DNA of 13,188 nt, from NCBI GenBank assembly GCA_017848075.1, contig JAGALG010000159.1:1-13188 (forward strand), in the 5' to 3' direction. How positions within the stretch are numbered: the stretch's first letter is position 1; every line of letters starts with the position of its first letter. Below, in pieces: positions 7,783-13,188 of the stretch. The DNA comes from Oscillospiraceae bacterium. Lineage in GTDB: Bacteria > Bacillota > Clostridia > Oscillospirales > Ruminococcaceae. The notes under the pieces are model-generated. The model saw only the letters and a list, made by a program, of their open reading frames with translations. It searched no databases and was not told the origin of the DNA. The translations under genes and the position numbers were made by a program.

Positions 7783-8922
7783 TTACTGTTTCATTTCAAG
7801 CAGCTTGTTTTTCAGCTGGTTTTCAATCTGTGCCAGTTCTGCTTCTGCCTCTTTGCGTTTCTGACGGCCTTCGGTCTGAATACGCAGAACCTCGTCCAAG
7901 GTAACGATCAGATTTTCATTGGTTTTACGGAGAGTCTCCATATCAACCACACCGCGTTCGGATTCTTTGGCGGTGTCAATGGTAGCCATTTTCAGTGTTT
8001 CGGAATTGCGTTTCAGCAGTTCGTTGGTCATATCAGTTACCTGACGCTGAGCTTCCGCAGCCTGACGAGAGTGTTCAACACCAAGGGCGAGCACCATTTG
8101 GCTTTTCCACAGAGGAATGGTATTGACAATGGTAGACTGGATCTTATCAGACATAACGGTATTGTTGTTCTGAATCAGACGAATCTGTGGAGCCATCTGA
8201 ATGGAGATCATACGGGTCAGTTCCAAATCGTGAATCTTCTTTTCAAAGCGCAGACAAAGATTCGCTAAATCGTTGGCAGCCTGAGCGTCTTCCTGCAGAC
8301 CGGACTGTTCTGCTTTGGCTCTCAGCTGAGCCAGTTCACCGTTCTGTACTTCTTCCAGTTTGCGTTTACCGGCGATAATATACAGGCACAGCTCTTTGAA
8401 GTAAACTGCGTTCATTTCGTACATCTGATCCAGCATAGCGGTGTCTTTCATAAGCTGGATTTGATGACCTTCCAGTACCTCGCAAATTTTATCTACATTA
8501 TTCTCTGCTTTATCGTATTTTGCCTGAAGGGAAGCTAGTTTGTTGCTGGAGCGCTTAAAGAAAGAGAAGAGACCTTTTTCTTCTTCCTCTACATCAAAGC
8601 TCTTCAGTTCACTGACAACACTGGAGAGAACTTCTCCCACCTCGCCCAAATCCTTGGTGCGAACATTGTCCAGAATATTCTGGGAGAAGTCAGCGATCTT
8701 TTGCTGGGAACCGGCGCCATACTGCAGCACCAGATTGGAGTCTTTTACATTGATTTTGGGAAGAAAATCTGCAACGATTTTTTCTTCTTCCGGGGAAAGA
8801 ACAATTTGAGCAGGAGCAGCTTCTGTTTTTACCGCTTCCACGGGCGCAGCAGGAGCAGAGGGTGCAGCCGGTGTTGTGGTCAGTTCCAAAGTCAGTTCCG
8901 GTACAGTTTTATTTTCAGTCAT
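7783..8922 (-). CDS. telA: TelA-family protein (toxic anion resistance protein, YaaN-like)
   Basis: 379 residues. The start at 8922 is backed by AAGGAGG (complement of 8931-8937), eight bases upstream. The first ~40 residues are low-complexity, rich in Ala, Pro and Thr. From ~45 onward the sequence is charged and largely helical with the TelA (KlaB/TelA, PF05816-type) pattern: 'YGAGSQQKIADFSQNIL' (68-84), 'GLFSFFKR' (117-124), and further on 'MAPQIRLIQNNN' and 'TIPLWKSQMVLALG'. Long coiled-coil-prone stretches fill the middle and C-terminus; no transmembrane segment is seen. Members were named for tellurite resistance on plasmids, but chromosomal Firmicutes copies (B. subtilis yaaN) are more generally linked to envelope stress and antimicrobial tolerance. 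It lies 23 bases downstream of the xpaC-like gene, so the two are almost certainly co-transcribed. Confidence 0.92.
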   Translation of the reverse strand: MTENKTVPELTLELTTTPAAPSAPAAPVEAVKTEAAPAQIVLSPEEEKIVADFLPKINVKDSNLVLQYGAGSQQKIADFSQNILDNVRTKDLGEVGEVLSSVVSELKSFDVEEEEKGLFSFFKRSSNKLASLQAKYDKAENNVDKICEVLEGHQIQLMKDTAMLDQMYEMNAVYFKELCLYIIAGKRKLEEVQNGELAQLRAKAEQSGLQEDAQAANDLANLCLRFEKKIHDLELTRMISIQMAPQIRLIQNNNTVMSDKIQSTIVNTIPLWKSQMVLALGVEHSRQAAEAQRQVTDMTNELLKRNSETLKMATIDTAKESERGVVDMETLRKTNENLIVTLDEVLRIQTEGRQKRKEAEAELAQIENQLKNKLLEMKQ

Positions 8923-8945
8923 AGCGGTGGCCTCCTTATGAAAAT

Positions 8946-10169
8946 TTATTTGGAGTTGATATTGTTTGTATGATTGGTCAGTCCCTCTTGGGCCAGCATG
9001 GTTTCCAAAACGGAAATATCAGCAGACAGATCCATCCGATCATTTTCCAGAAGACGATCAAAGAGGTTTTCAAAGGCCAAATTGATATTATCCAATGCGG
9101 AGTGGATCTCAGCTTTGGATTCTTCCACGGAAGCAGTCGCCATCTGATGTTTTTCCAGCTGCTCATAAGTTTCTACCAGTTTCAGAGTCATTGGAAGGTA
9201 ATAGCTCATCAGCTTGCGAATCTGTGGCAGCTTATTGGGATGCAGCTCCACATAGTGGAAGATCTTGCGGCAGGTATTTTCCAGACGGTCCAGCTTTTCG
9301 GAAATATTCTGTTCCGGCAGAGCGTCATTGCTCAGGCGAATCTTCTGGAGGTATGCCATGCCGTTTTTTTTCATTTCCTCTACTGCAGCAGCGTTGGGAT
9401 CAGCAGCAAGACGCGCCTTCTTAGCGGCTTCTTCGGCCTCCAGTTTGCGGCGATTTTCTTTCAGATCCAAATATTGCTGGTAAGTATCCTTGTCCAAAAT
9501 CAGACAGGTTTCTTCCTCATCCATTTTCGCAAAGGGCAGAGACACGGAAGAAAGGAACTTAGGCAGATCCGCAGAAACCCGTTCTTCACTATAGGAAGAG
9601 CGTTCAGCGATCTCCTTGACTGTATACATAGGATCCGATCCCAATGCGCGCAAATATTTGCGATAGCGTCCGATACGGCCAACGGATTTACCGGCAAAAA
9701 CAGTAGATACAATAGAACCGGCGGTAAGTGCAAGAGCAGCTCCCAGGCCTATACTCCAAAGATTACCGTAAAAGAACCAATCGACGATCAAACTGATCAA
9801 AGTCCAGCAGGAACCAAGAACGATACCCAAAATATTAAACGCTAACCATAAGCCGGAAGAAGAGGCTCCTTTGATTTTTTGACGACTGTAGCGAACCGGG
9901 CTGGCACGATAGCTACGCTGAGGATGGTTGCTGTAGGAACGGCCATCATAGGCAGCGTGATAATAATTTTGTTTCGGGTATCCCGTTTTTTCGTTGGTTT
10001 TTTGTGCCGCTTTTTCTACACTTTCTGCTGCTTTTTGTGTTGCTCTCTCCACTTGGTCGACAGCGGAGAAGATGGTGTTTTTCAGATCGCTCATTTCTTG
10101 CGAGCTGAGGACCCGCCCAACGGAGCGGATAATGTCTTTTTCTAAGTTGGTAAAACGATCCTCTCTCAT
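8946..10169 (-). CDS. xpaC: XpaC-like membrane protein (5-bromo-4-chloroindolyl phosphate hydrolysis family)
   Basis: 407 residues. The start at 10169 has GGAGGT (complement of 10175-10180) five bases upstream. Residues ~1-100 are hydrophilic, with an Ala/Glu/Lys-rich helix (~38-60) and a Tyr/Ser/Arg-rich stretch (~64-98). Two membrane helices follow at about 107-133 and 137-160. The cytoplasmic-type C-terminal part (~165-400) matches the XpaC family: 'RYRKYLRALGSDPMYTVKEIA' region, a winged-helix-like 'SSYSEERVSADLPKFLS', then a helical bundle with 'IFHYVELHPNKLPQIRKLM' and 'YYLPMTLKLVETYEQLE'. The family name reflects an early phenotype in Bacillus and is not an established enzyme activity. 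The xpaC-telA order is conserved in many Firmicutes, which supports both calls. The gene is transcribed from a promoter in the divergent region shared with mscL. Confidence 0.9.
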   Translation of the reverse strand: MREDRFTNLEKDIIRSVGRVLSSQEMSDLKNTIFSAVDQVERATQKAAESVEKAAQKTNEKTGYPKQNYYHAAYDGRSYSNHPQRSYRASPVRYSRQKIKGASSSGLWLAFNILGIVLGSCWTLISLIVDWFFYGNLWSIGLGAALALTAGSIVSTVFAGKSVGRIGRYRKYLRALGSDPMYTVKEIAERSSYSEERVSADLPKFLSSVSLPFAKMDEEETCLILDKDTYQQYLDLKENRRKLEAEEAAKKARLAADPNAAAVEEMKKNGMAYLQKIRLSNDALPEQNISEKLDRLENTCRKIFHYVELHPNKLPQIRKLMSYYLPMTLKLVETYEQLEKHQMATASVEESKAEIHSALDNINLAFENLFDRLLENDRMDLSADISVLETMLAQEGLTNHTNNINSK

Positions 10170-10209
10170 TGAAAACCTCCAAGGGTAATAGATAAAATAC
10201 TTCCATCTT

Positions 10210-10238
10210 ATTATACTCTTTTTGGTTAGTCAGTACAA
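10210..10238 (-). promoter_or_regulatory. Sigma-A-type promoter for xpaC-telA
   Basis: On the minus strand, TTGTAC (complement of 10233-10238), a 17-base spacer and a perfect TATAAT (complement of 10210-10215). Transcription would begin near 10203, about 34 bases before the xpaC start codon. No operator-like palindrome was seen around it. Confidence 0.75.
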
Positions 10239-10269
10239 GGGAACAGTTTGTTAAATTATCAAGCGGCAG

Positions 10270-10298
10270 TTGCATAATCTTTCTTTTTTTGTTATGAT
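10270..10298 (+). promoter_or_regulatory. Sigma-A-type promoter for mscL and the downstream small gene
   Basis: TTGCAT (10270-10275), a 17-base T-rich spacer and TATGAT (10293-10298). The leader would be only ~30 bases to the ATG at 10334, which leaves no room for a riboswitch. It is back to back with the xpaC promoter; the two -35 boxes are about 31 bases apart. Confidence 0.7.
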
Positions 10299-10333
10299 GA
10301 TTAAGTAAAATACACTCAAAAGGGAGATGGACC

Positions 10334-10774
10334 ATGTCCAAATTTATCGAAGATTTTAAAAAGTTCGCATTCAAAGGCAATGTCATTGATATGGCAGTCG
10401 GTGTTGTTATCGGTTCTGCGTTCAGTAAAATCGTCACCTCTGTTGTTAATGATCTGATCATGCCAATTTTCGGCGCACTGACCGCCGGAGCTGATTTTAC
10501 TTCCCTGAAAATCGTTCTGTCTCAGGCAGTTCTCAATGAGGCTGGTGAAGTGGTGACTCCGGAAGCGGCAATTACTTATGGTAACCTGATCCAGAATGTG
10601 GTGGACTTCCTGCTGATCGCACTGTCCCTCTTCATCTTCGTACGCTTGATCAATACAGCAAAAGAGAAGGCAATGAAGAAAGAGGAAGCAGCACCTGCTC
10701 CGGAAGCTCCAAAAGGCCCAACACAGGAAGAACTGCTGACTGAGATCCGCGATCTGCTGAAAGCACAGAAATAA
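10334..10774 (+). CDS. mscL: Large-conductance mechanosensitive channel MscL
   Basis: 146 residues, starting after AGGGAG at 10321-10326. The protein forms a homopentameric membrane channel that opens under membrane tension on hypo-osmotic shock and releases small solutes. The family hallmarks are in order: an amphipathic N-terminal helix (1-13), the highly conserved first membrane helix 'GNVIDMAVGVVIGSAFSKIV' (15-34, helix continuing to ~45 with 'NDLIMPIFG'), an extracellular loop (~48-80), the second helix (~84-106, 'FLLIALSLFIFVRLIN'), a charged and Ala/Pro-rich linker (~110-129) and the C-terminal bundle helix 'TQEELLTEIRDLLKAQK' (130-146). The length is normal for the family and nothing key is missing. 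It is the first gene of an operon with a 76-residue protein that begins 19 bases downstream. Confidence 0.98.
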   Translation: MSKFIEDFKKFAFKGNVIDMAVGVVIGSAFSKIVTSVVNDLIMPIFGALTAGADFTSLKIVLSQAVLNEAGEVVTPEAAITYGNLIQNVVDFLLIALSLFIFVRLINTAKEKAMKKEEAAPAPEAPKGPTQEELLTEIRDLLKAQK

Positions 10775-10793
10775 GCGAAAAGAGGACCTGATC

Positions 10794-11024
10794 ATGGAAA
10801 AAATCATTCTGGAAAAAGTAAATGAAGTGGTTGATAAACTGCAGTCTGACGATAAACTGATGGCACAGTTCAAAAAAGAACCGGTGAAAGCACTGGAGAA
10901 GATTTTGGGTGTTGATCTGCCGGACGATGTGATCGAAAAAATCATTGATGCAGTCAAAGCAAAGCTGACGGTCGATGATATTGGCGATCTTTTGAGTGCT
11001 GCAAAGAAAATTTTCTCTAAATAA
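10794..11024 (+). CDS. Small helical protein of unknown function, co-transcribed with mscL
   Basis: 76 residues with AGAGGA at 10781-10786, seven bases before the ATG. The sequence is almost wholly amphipathic helix, rich in Lys, Asp, Leu, Ile and Val, with no membrane segment and no cysteine. The middle, 'FKKEPVKALEKILGVDLPDD' (26-45), has the shape of NHLP/Nif11-type leader peptides ('F..dP..AL...GvdlPdd'). However, there is no Gly-Gly or Gly-Ala cleavage site, no Cys/Ser/Thr-rich core and no modification enzyme nearby, so a natural-product precursor is not supported. The real gene is secured by its ribosome binding site, its 19-base spacing from mscL and the terminator right after its stop. 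Function is unknown; a soluble partner of the channel or an unrelated stress protein are both guesses. Confidence 0.85.
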   Translation: MEKIILEKVNEVVDKLQSDDKLMAQFKKEPVKALEKILGVDLPDDVIEKIIDAVKAKLTVDDIGDLLSAAKKIFSK

Positions 11025-11054
11025 AAAAAGACGGCCAATTCGGCCGTCTTTTTT
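11023..11054 (+). terminator. Intrinsic terminator of the mscL operon
   Basis: GACGGCC (11030-11036), loop AATTC (11037-11041), GGCCGTC (11042-11048), extended by an A tract on the left pairing with T11049-T11054. The A tract overlaps the stop codon of the 76-residue gene, so the hairpin directly abuts it. Confidence 0.92.
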
Positions 11055-11090
11055 AGTTGTATTTAAGAAAAAAGAGGTATTCTATAAACA

Positions 11091-11180
11091 AGGAAGAAAA
11101 ACAAACACATGGTTTGTTCTTTTGGGACACTTCTTTCCTGCTTAGGGTCTTCGGTTTTGCTCTCACCGAGGACCCTTTTT
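11091..11180 (+). ncRNA. Candidate structured small RNA with its own terminator
   Basis: No open frame of note lies here, but the bases fold compactly. An outer stem joins AGGAAGAA (11091-11098) to TTCTTTCCT (11131-11139) with one bulged T. An inner hairpin pairs AACAAAC (11100-11106) with GTTTGTT (11112-11118) around ACATG. A terminator hairpin follows at 11144-11180. Only a weak promoter is visible upstream (TTGTAT 11057-11062, 15 bases, TATTCT 11078-11083). I do not recognise a known RNA or riboswitch class. It may instead be a backup terminator region for the mscL operon. Confidence 0.35.
11144..11180 (+). terminator. Second intrinsic terminator in the mscL to response-regulator gap
   Basis: AGGGTCTTCGG (11144-11154) pairs with CCGAGGACCCT (11166-11176) around an 11-base loop. 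The stem has 11 pairs including one G-U and ends in a T run to 11180. It is about 90 bases past the first terminator and upstream of the promoter for the two-component genes, so it ends either read-through or a separate short transcript. Confidence 0.8.
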
Positions 11181-11199
11181 CAAATTTACGAATTATCTA

Positions 11200-11229
11200 T
11201 TGATTGAAGGAAGAAAAAAACAGTATAAT
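11200..11229 (+). promoter_or_regulatory. Sigma-A-type promoter for the two-component operon
   Basis: TTGATT (11200-11205), an 18-base spacer and a perfect TATAAT (11224-11229). The predicted start near 11236 gives a leader of about 62 bases that holds the repeats described at 11243-11279. Confidence 0.7.
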
Positions 11230-11242
11230 GACAGCAGAAAGA

Positions 11243-11279
11243 TTCCACAGAATGTTCTTGGAGAAGTGGAAAATGTTCT
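11243..11279 (+). repeat. Direct repeat AATGTTCT x2 and overlapping inverted repeat in the leader of the response-regulator gene
   Basis: AATGTTCT occurs at 11251-11258 and again at 11272-11279, exactly 21 bases apart (two helical turns). An inverted repeat TTCCAC (11243-11248) / GTGGAA (11266-11271) encloses the first copy. OmpR/PhoB-family regulators usually bind direct repeats, so autoregulation is possible; a leader RNA hairpin is the alternative. Confidence 0.4.
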
Positions 11280-11297
11280 GCCGAAAGGAGGATATGG

Positions 11298-11975
11298 ATG
11301 AGACTACTGGTTGTAGAAGATGAACATAGACTGGCGGACACGCTGGCAGATATTTTGCAGGACCATAAATATCTGGTCGATGTATGCTACGATGGGGAAA
11401 GTGGTTTGGATAATGCCATGAGCGGAATCTATGATGCAGTGATCATGGATATTATGATGCCGAAAATGAATGGTTTTGAAGTTGTCCGTGCGATGCGTAA
11501 AGCAGGAAATGCAACCCCGGTTTTACTGCTGACTGCTCGGACAGATACAGAGGATAAGGTAACTGGCTTGGATTGTGGAGCGGATTATTACCTGACAAAA
11601 CCCTTTGAAATGGAAGAACTATTAGCATGCATCCGTGCTTTGCTTCGCCGGCAGGGTGAGGTGGTGAGTGAAGAACTGCGATATGGCTCTGTGATTTTGA
11701 ATCTTAACACCTGTATATTGCAATGTGAACAGCGCTCCACTCGACTCAGTGCCAAAGAGTTTGAGATTATGCGGATTTTAATGAGCAATAAAGAGAATAT
11801 TGTACCCAAAGAGACCCTGTTACTGAAAGTGTGGGGCTATGACTCGGAAGCCGAAGATAACTTGGTTGAGGTGTATATTTCTTTCCTGCGAAAAAAACTG
11901 GACTTCATTAAAGCGGATATCCGAATCGAAGTGGTGCGGCGCGTGGGTTATCACCTGGGAGGAAAAGAGCAATGA
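11298..11975 (+). CDS. OmpR/PhoB-family response regulator
   Basis: 225 residues, with AGGAGG (11286-11291) six bases before the ATG. The N-terminal receiver domain (1-~115) has a full active site: E7 and D8 for metal binding, D51 as the phosphoryl acceptor in 'MDIMMP', T79 in 'LLLTAR' and K101 in 'YYLTKPF'. The C-terminal domain (~125-222) is a winged-helix DNA-binding domain of the Trans_reg_C type, with 'LSAKEFEIMRILM', 'VPKETLLLKVWGYDSEAEDNLVEVYISFLRKKL' and a closing 'VRRVGYHL' wing. It is a normal-length cytoplasmic transcription factor switched on by phosphorylation. Its stop overlaps the kinase start (ATGA), so the two are translationally coupled and almost surely cognate. Targets are unknown; repeats in its own leader suggest possible autoregulation. 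Confidence 0.96.
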   Translation: MRLLVVEDEHRLADTLADILQDHKYLVDVCYDGESGLDNAMSGIYDAVIMDIMMPKMNGFEVVRAMRKAGNATPVLLLTARTDTEDKVTGLDCGADYYLTKPFEMEELLACIRALLRRQGEVVSEELRYGSVILNLNTCILQCEQRSTRLSAKEFEIMRILMSNKENIVPKETLLLKVWGYDSEAEDNLVEVYISFLRKKLDFIKADIRIEVVRRVGYHLGGKEQ

Positions 11976-13188
11976 TCAAGAAACTGCGGTGGAAGTTTGT
12001 GTTGGTGACGACAGCTTTTTCCATGCTCGTTCTTTCTCTTGTTCTGGCTTTTTCTTTTGTGACAATGAAAAGCAGTATTGCCCGGGAAAATGAGGAGACG
12101 CTGCGTCGTATTGCTGATATGCAGCAAGTACCGATCATGGGCTTTCCGGGATTCCAGTCAGAACATATTGCGACGCCCTTCTTTGTTGTGGATGTATCCA
12201 GAGGTGGAGTGCTGACCAATTTACGCAGTAATTATATTGAAGTAGATAATGAAGAAAACCGGCAGAAAATCCTGGAGATCGTAGAAGCCTCTCTTTACCA
12301 AGAGAATGGCATGGGTGTTCTGGAGGAAGAAAGTCTGCGTTTTTACCGGAAGAGGCAGCTGGATGGCTGGCGGATGGTGTATATTGATATGTCTATGGAA
12401 CAAAATACGATCCAGTCTCTACAGAGAAATATTTTGTTCATTGAGTTAGGCAGCTTGCTTGGTATTTTCCTTCTCAGTCTGGGTTTGGCTTATTGGATCA
12501 CGAAACCGGTAGAGCAGGCGTGGAATCAGCAGCGGCAGTTTGTAGCAGATGCTTCCCACGAGTTAAAGACACCGCTGACAGTTATTTTGTCCAATACAGA
12601 CATGCTGCTTAACCATGGAATGAATGAAGGAGAACAGACCCAAAGACGCTTGGGAAATATTCGAGCAGAATCGGTGCGCATGAAAGAATTGGTAGAAGAT
12701 ATGCTCTATCTGGCTCGTACAGATTCCGGCGCGACACAAAAACAAATGGGAAAAGTTTCTCTCTCTGATATTGTTATGGACAGCGTGCTGTTGTTTGAAG
12801 CCCTTGCTTTTGAAAAAGAAAAAGAACTGCAGTATCAGCTGGAAGAGTCTTTGTCTGTGCTGGGCAGTGAAAATTCTCTGAAACAGCTGTTGGAGATTCT
12901 TTTGGATAATGCAATGAAGTACTCGGATGAAAAAGGTCATATCTGGGTAAAGCTGGAGCGAAATACAGCCAAAACAGTCAAACTGATGGTAGCTAATACA
13001 GGCGAAACGATGACGGCAGAGCAGTGCAAGCGAATTTTTGAACGATTTTATCGAACCGATCCGGCACGAGCTCACAATGGTGGGTATGGTTTGGGACTGG
13101 CAATTGCTTCTTCCATAGTGCAGGAGATGGGTGGCAAGATTTGGTGCGAAAGCCAAAACAGTGTAATATCCTTCTTTGTTCAGTTCCC
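11972..13188 (+). CDS. Membrane sensor histidine kinase, partner of the response regulator (3' partial)
   Basis: The frame starts at ATG 11972, overlapping the regulator stop by four bases, and stays open to the right edge (405 full codons), so the last few residues and the stop are missing. The first membrane helix is at about 8-31, an extracytoplasmic sensor region spans ~35-150, and the second helix is at ~153-176. The H box is 'DASHELKTPLTV' with H196 as the phosphorylated residue. The ATP-binding domain shows the N box 'LLDNAMKYS' (N313), a G1 box in the variant form 'ANTGETM' (341-347, Asn where many kinases have Asp), the F box 'IFERFYR' (355-361) and the G2 box 'GGYGLGLAIA' (370-379). 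There is no recognisable HAMP domain: helix 2 joins the dimerisation helix through ~13 residues. The sensed signal cannot be told from the sequence. Confidence 0.95.
   Translation, partial: MIKKLRWKFVLVTTAFSMLVLSLVLAFSFVTMKSSIARENEETLRRIADMQQVPIMGFPGFQSEHIATPFFVVDVSRGGVLTNLRSNYIEVDNEENRQKILEIVEASLYQENGMGVLEEESLRFYRKRQLDGWRMVYIDMSMEQNTIQSLQRNILFIELGSLLGIFLLSLGLAYWITKPVEQAWNQQRQFVADASHELKTPLTVILSNTDMLLNHGMNEGEQTQRRLGNIRAESVRMKELVEDMLYLARTDSGATQKQMGKVSLSDIVMDSVLLFEALAFEKEKELQYQLEESLSVLGSENSLKQLLEILLDNAMKYSDEKGHIWVKLERNTAKTVKLMVANTGETMTAEQCKRIFERFYRTDPARAHNGGYGLGLAIASSIVQEMGGKIWCESQNSVISFFVQF

Noticed and set aside
7723..9845. Long plus-strand frames (181 and 291 residues) opposite telA and xpaC
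   Set aside because: They are antisense shadows of two well-supported genes, rich in Phe/Gln/His as expected from the complement, with no matching family.
10299..10333. A c-di-AMP (ydaO-type) or other riboswitch before mscL
   Set aside because: The predicted leader is only about 30 bases, far too short.
10794..11024. Ribosomally made peptide natural-product precursor
   Set aside because: There is no cleavage motif, no Cys/Ser/Thr-rich core and no maturation or export enzyme in the window.
10316..11038. 240-residue minus-strand frame over mscL and the small gene
   Set aside because: It is antisense to the clear MscL and begins inside the operon terminator; composition is artefactual.
12563..13156. 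197-residue minus-strand frame opposite the histidine kinase
   Set aside because: Shadow of the kinase core, whose H, N, F and G boxes are all on the plus strand.
1..13188. tRNA, rRNA, CRISPR array, transposase, integrase or attachment site
   Set aside because: None found by reading; no spaced direct-repeat arrays, no terminal inverted repeats around gene blocks and no recombinase-like protein.

Overview
The window looks like a chromosomal segment from a low-to-mid GC, Gram-positive, probably anaerobic gut Clostridia (Oscillospiraceae-like is my best guess; the species cannot be read from the sequence). The grounds are strong AGGAGG-type ribosome binding sites, short A/T-flanked intrinsic terminators after nearly every transcription unit, sigma-A-like promoters, a very large repeat/beta-helix secreted protein, the XpaC-TelA pair typical of Firmicutes, and an OmpR-type two-component system. 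No rRNA, tRNA, CRISPR array, insertion sequence or integrase is visible.

Layout. (1) 1-4580 (+): the 3' part of a giant secreted or surface protein, cut at its 5' end, with a Flg_new/InlB-B-like repeat, Ig-like stretches and a parallel beta-helix region, closed by a perfect hairpin terminator. (2) 4674-5069 (+): a lone small four-helix membrane protein between two terminators. (3) 5184-7718 (+): the most notable gene, an EF-G/Tet(M)-like translational GTPase fused at its C-terminus to a complete-looking NYN (YacP/Rae1-type) ribonuclease domain. (4) A bidirectional terminator, then a leftward operon xpaC-telA (10169 to 7783). (5) A 164-bp divergent region with two back-to-back sigma-A-like promoters; the right-hand one drives mscL and a 76-residue helical protein of unknown function (10334-11024). 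(6) An intergenic stretch (11025-11297) with a terminator, a possible structured small RNA with its own terminator, and a promoter and leader carrying repeats. (7) 11298-13188 (+): an OmpR-family response regulator overlapping by 4 bases a histidine kinase that runs off the right edge.

How they fit. The right half is themed on the cell envelope: XpaC/TelA membrane-associated proteins, the MscL osmotic safety valve and a two-component sensor. The left half holds an exported adhesin-like protein and the translation-linked GTPase-nuclease. The GTPase-nuclease is monocistronic with its own promoter and terminator. Its best reading is a ribosome-targeted mRNA decay or rescue factor: Rae1 of Bacillus subtilis cuts mRNA in the ribosomal A site, and Tet(M)/EF-G family proteins insert domain IV into that same site. 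It lacks the domain IV loop sequence of true tetracycline protection proteins, so calling it a tetracycline resistance gene would probably be wrong.
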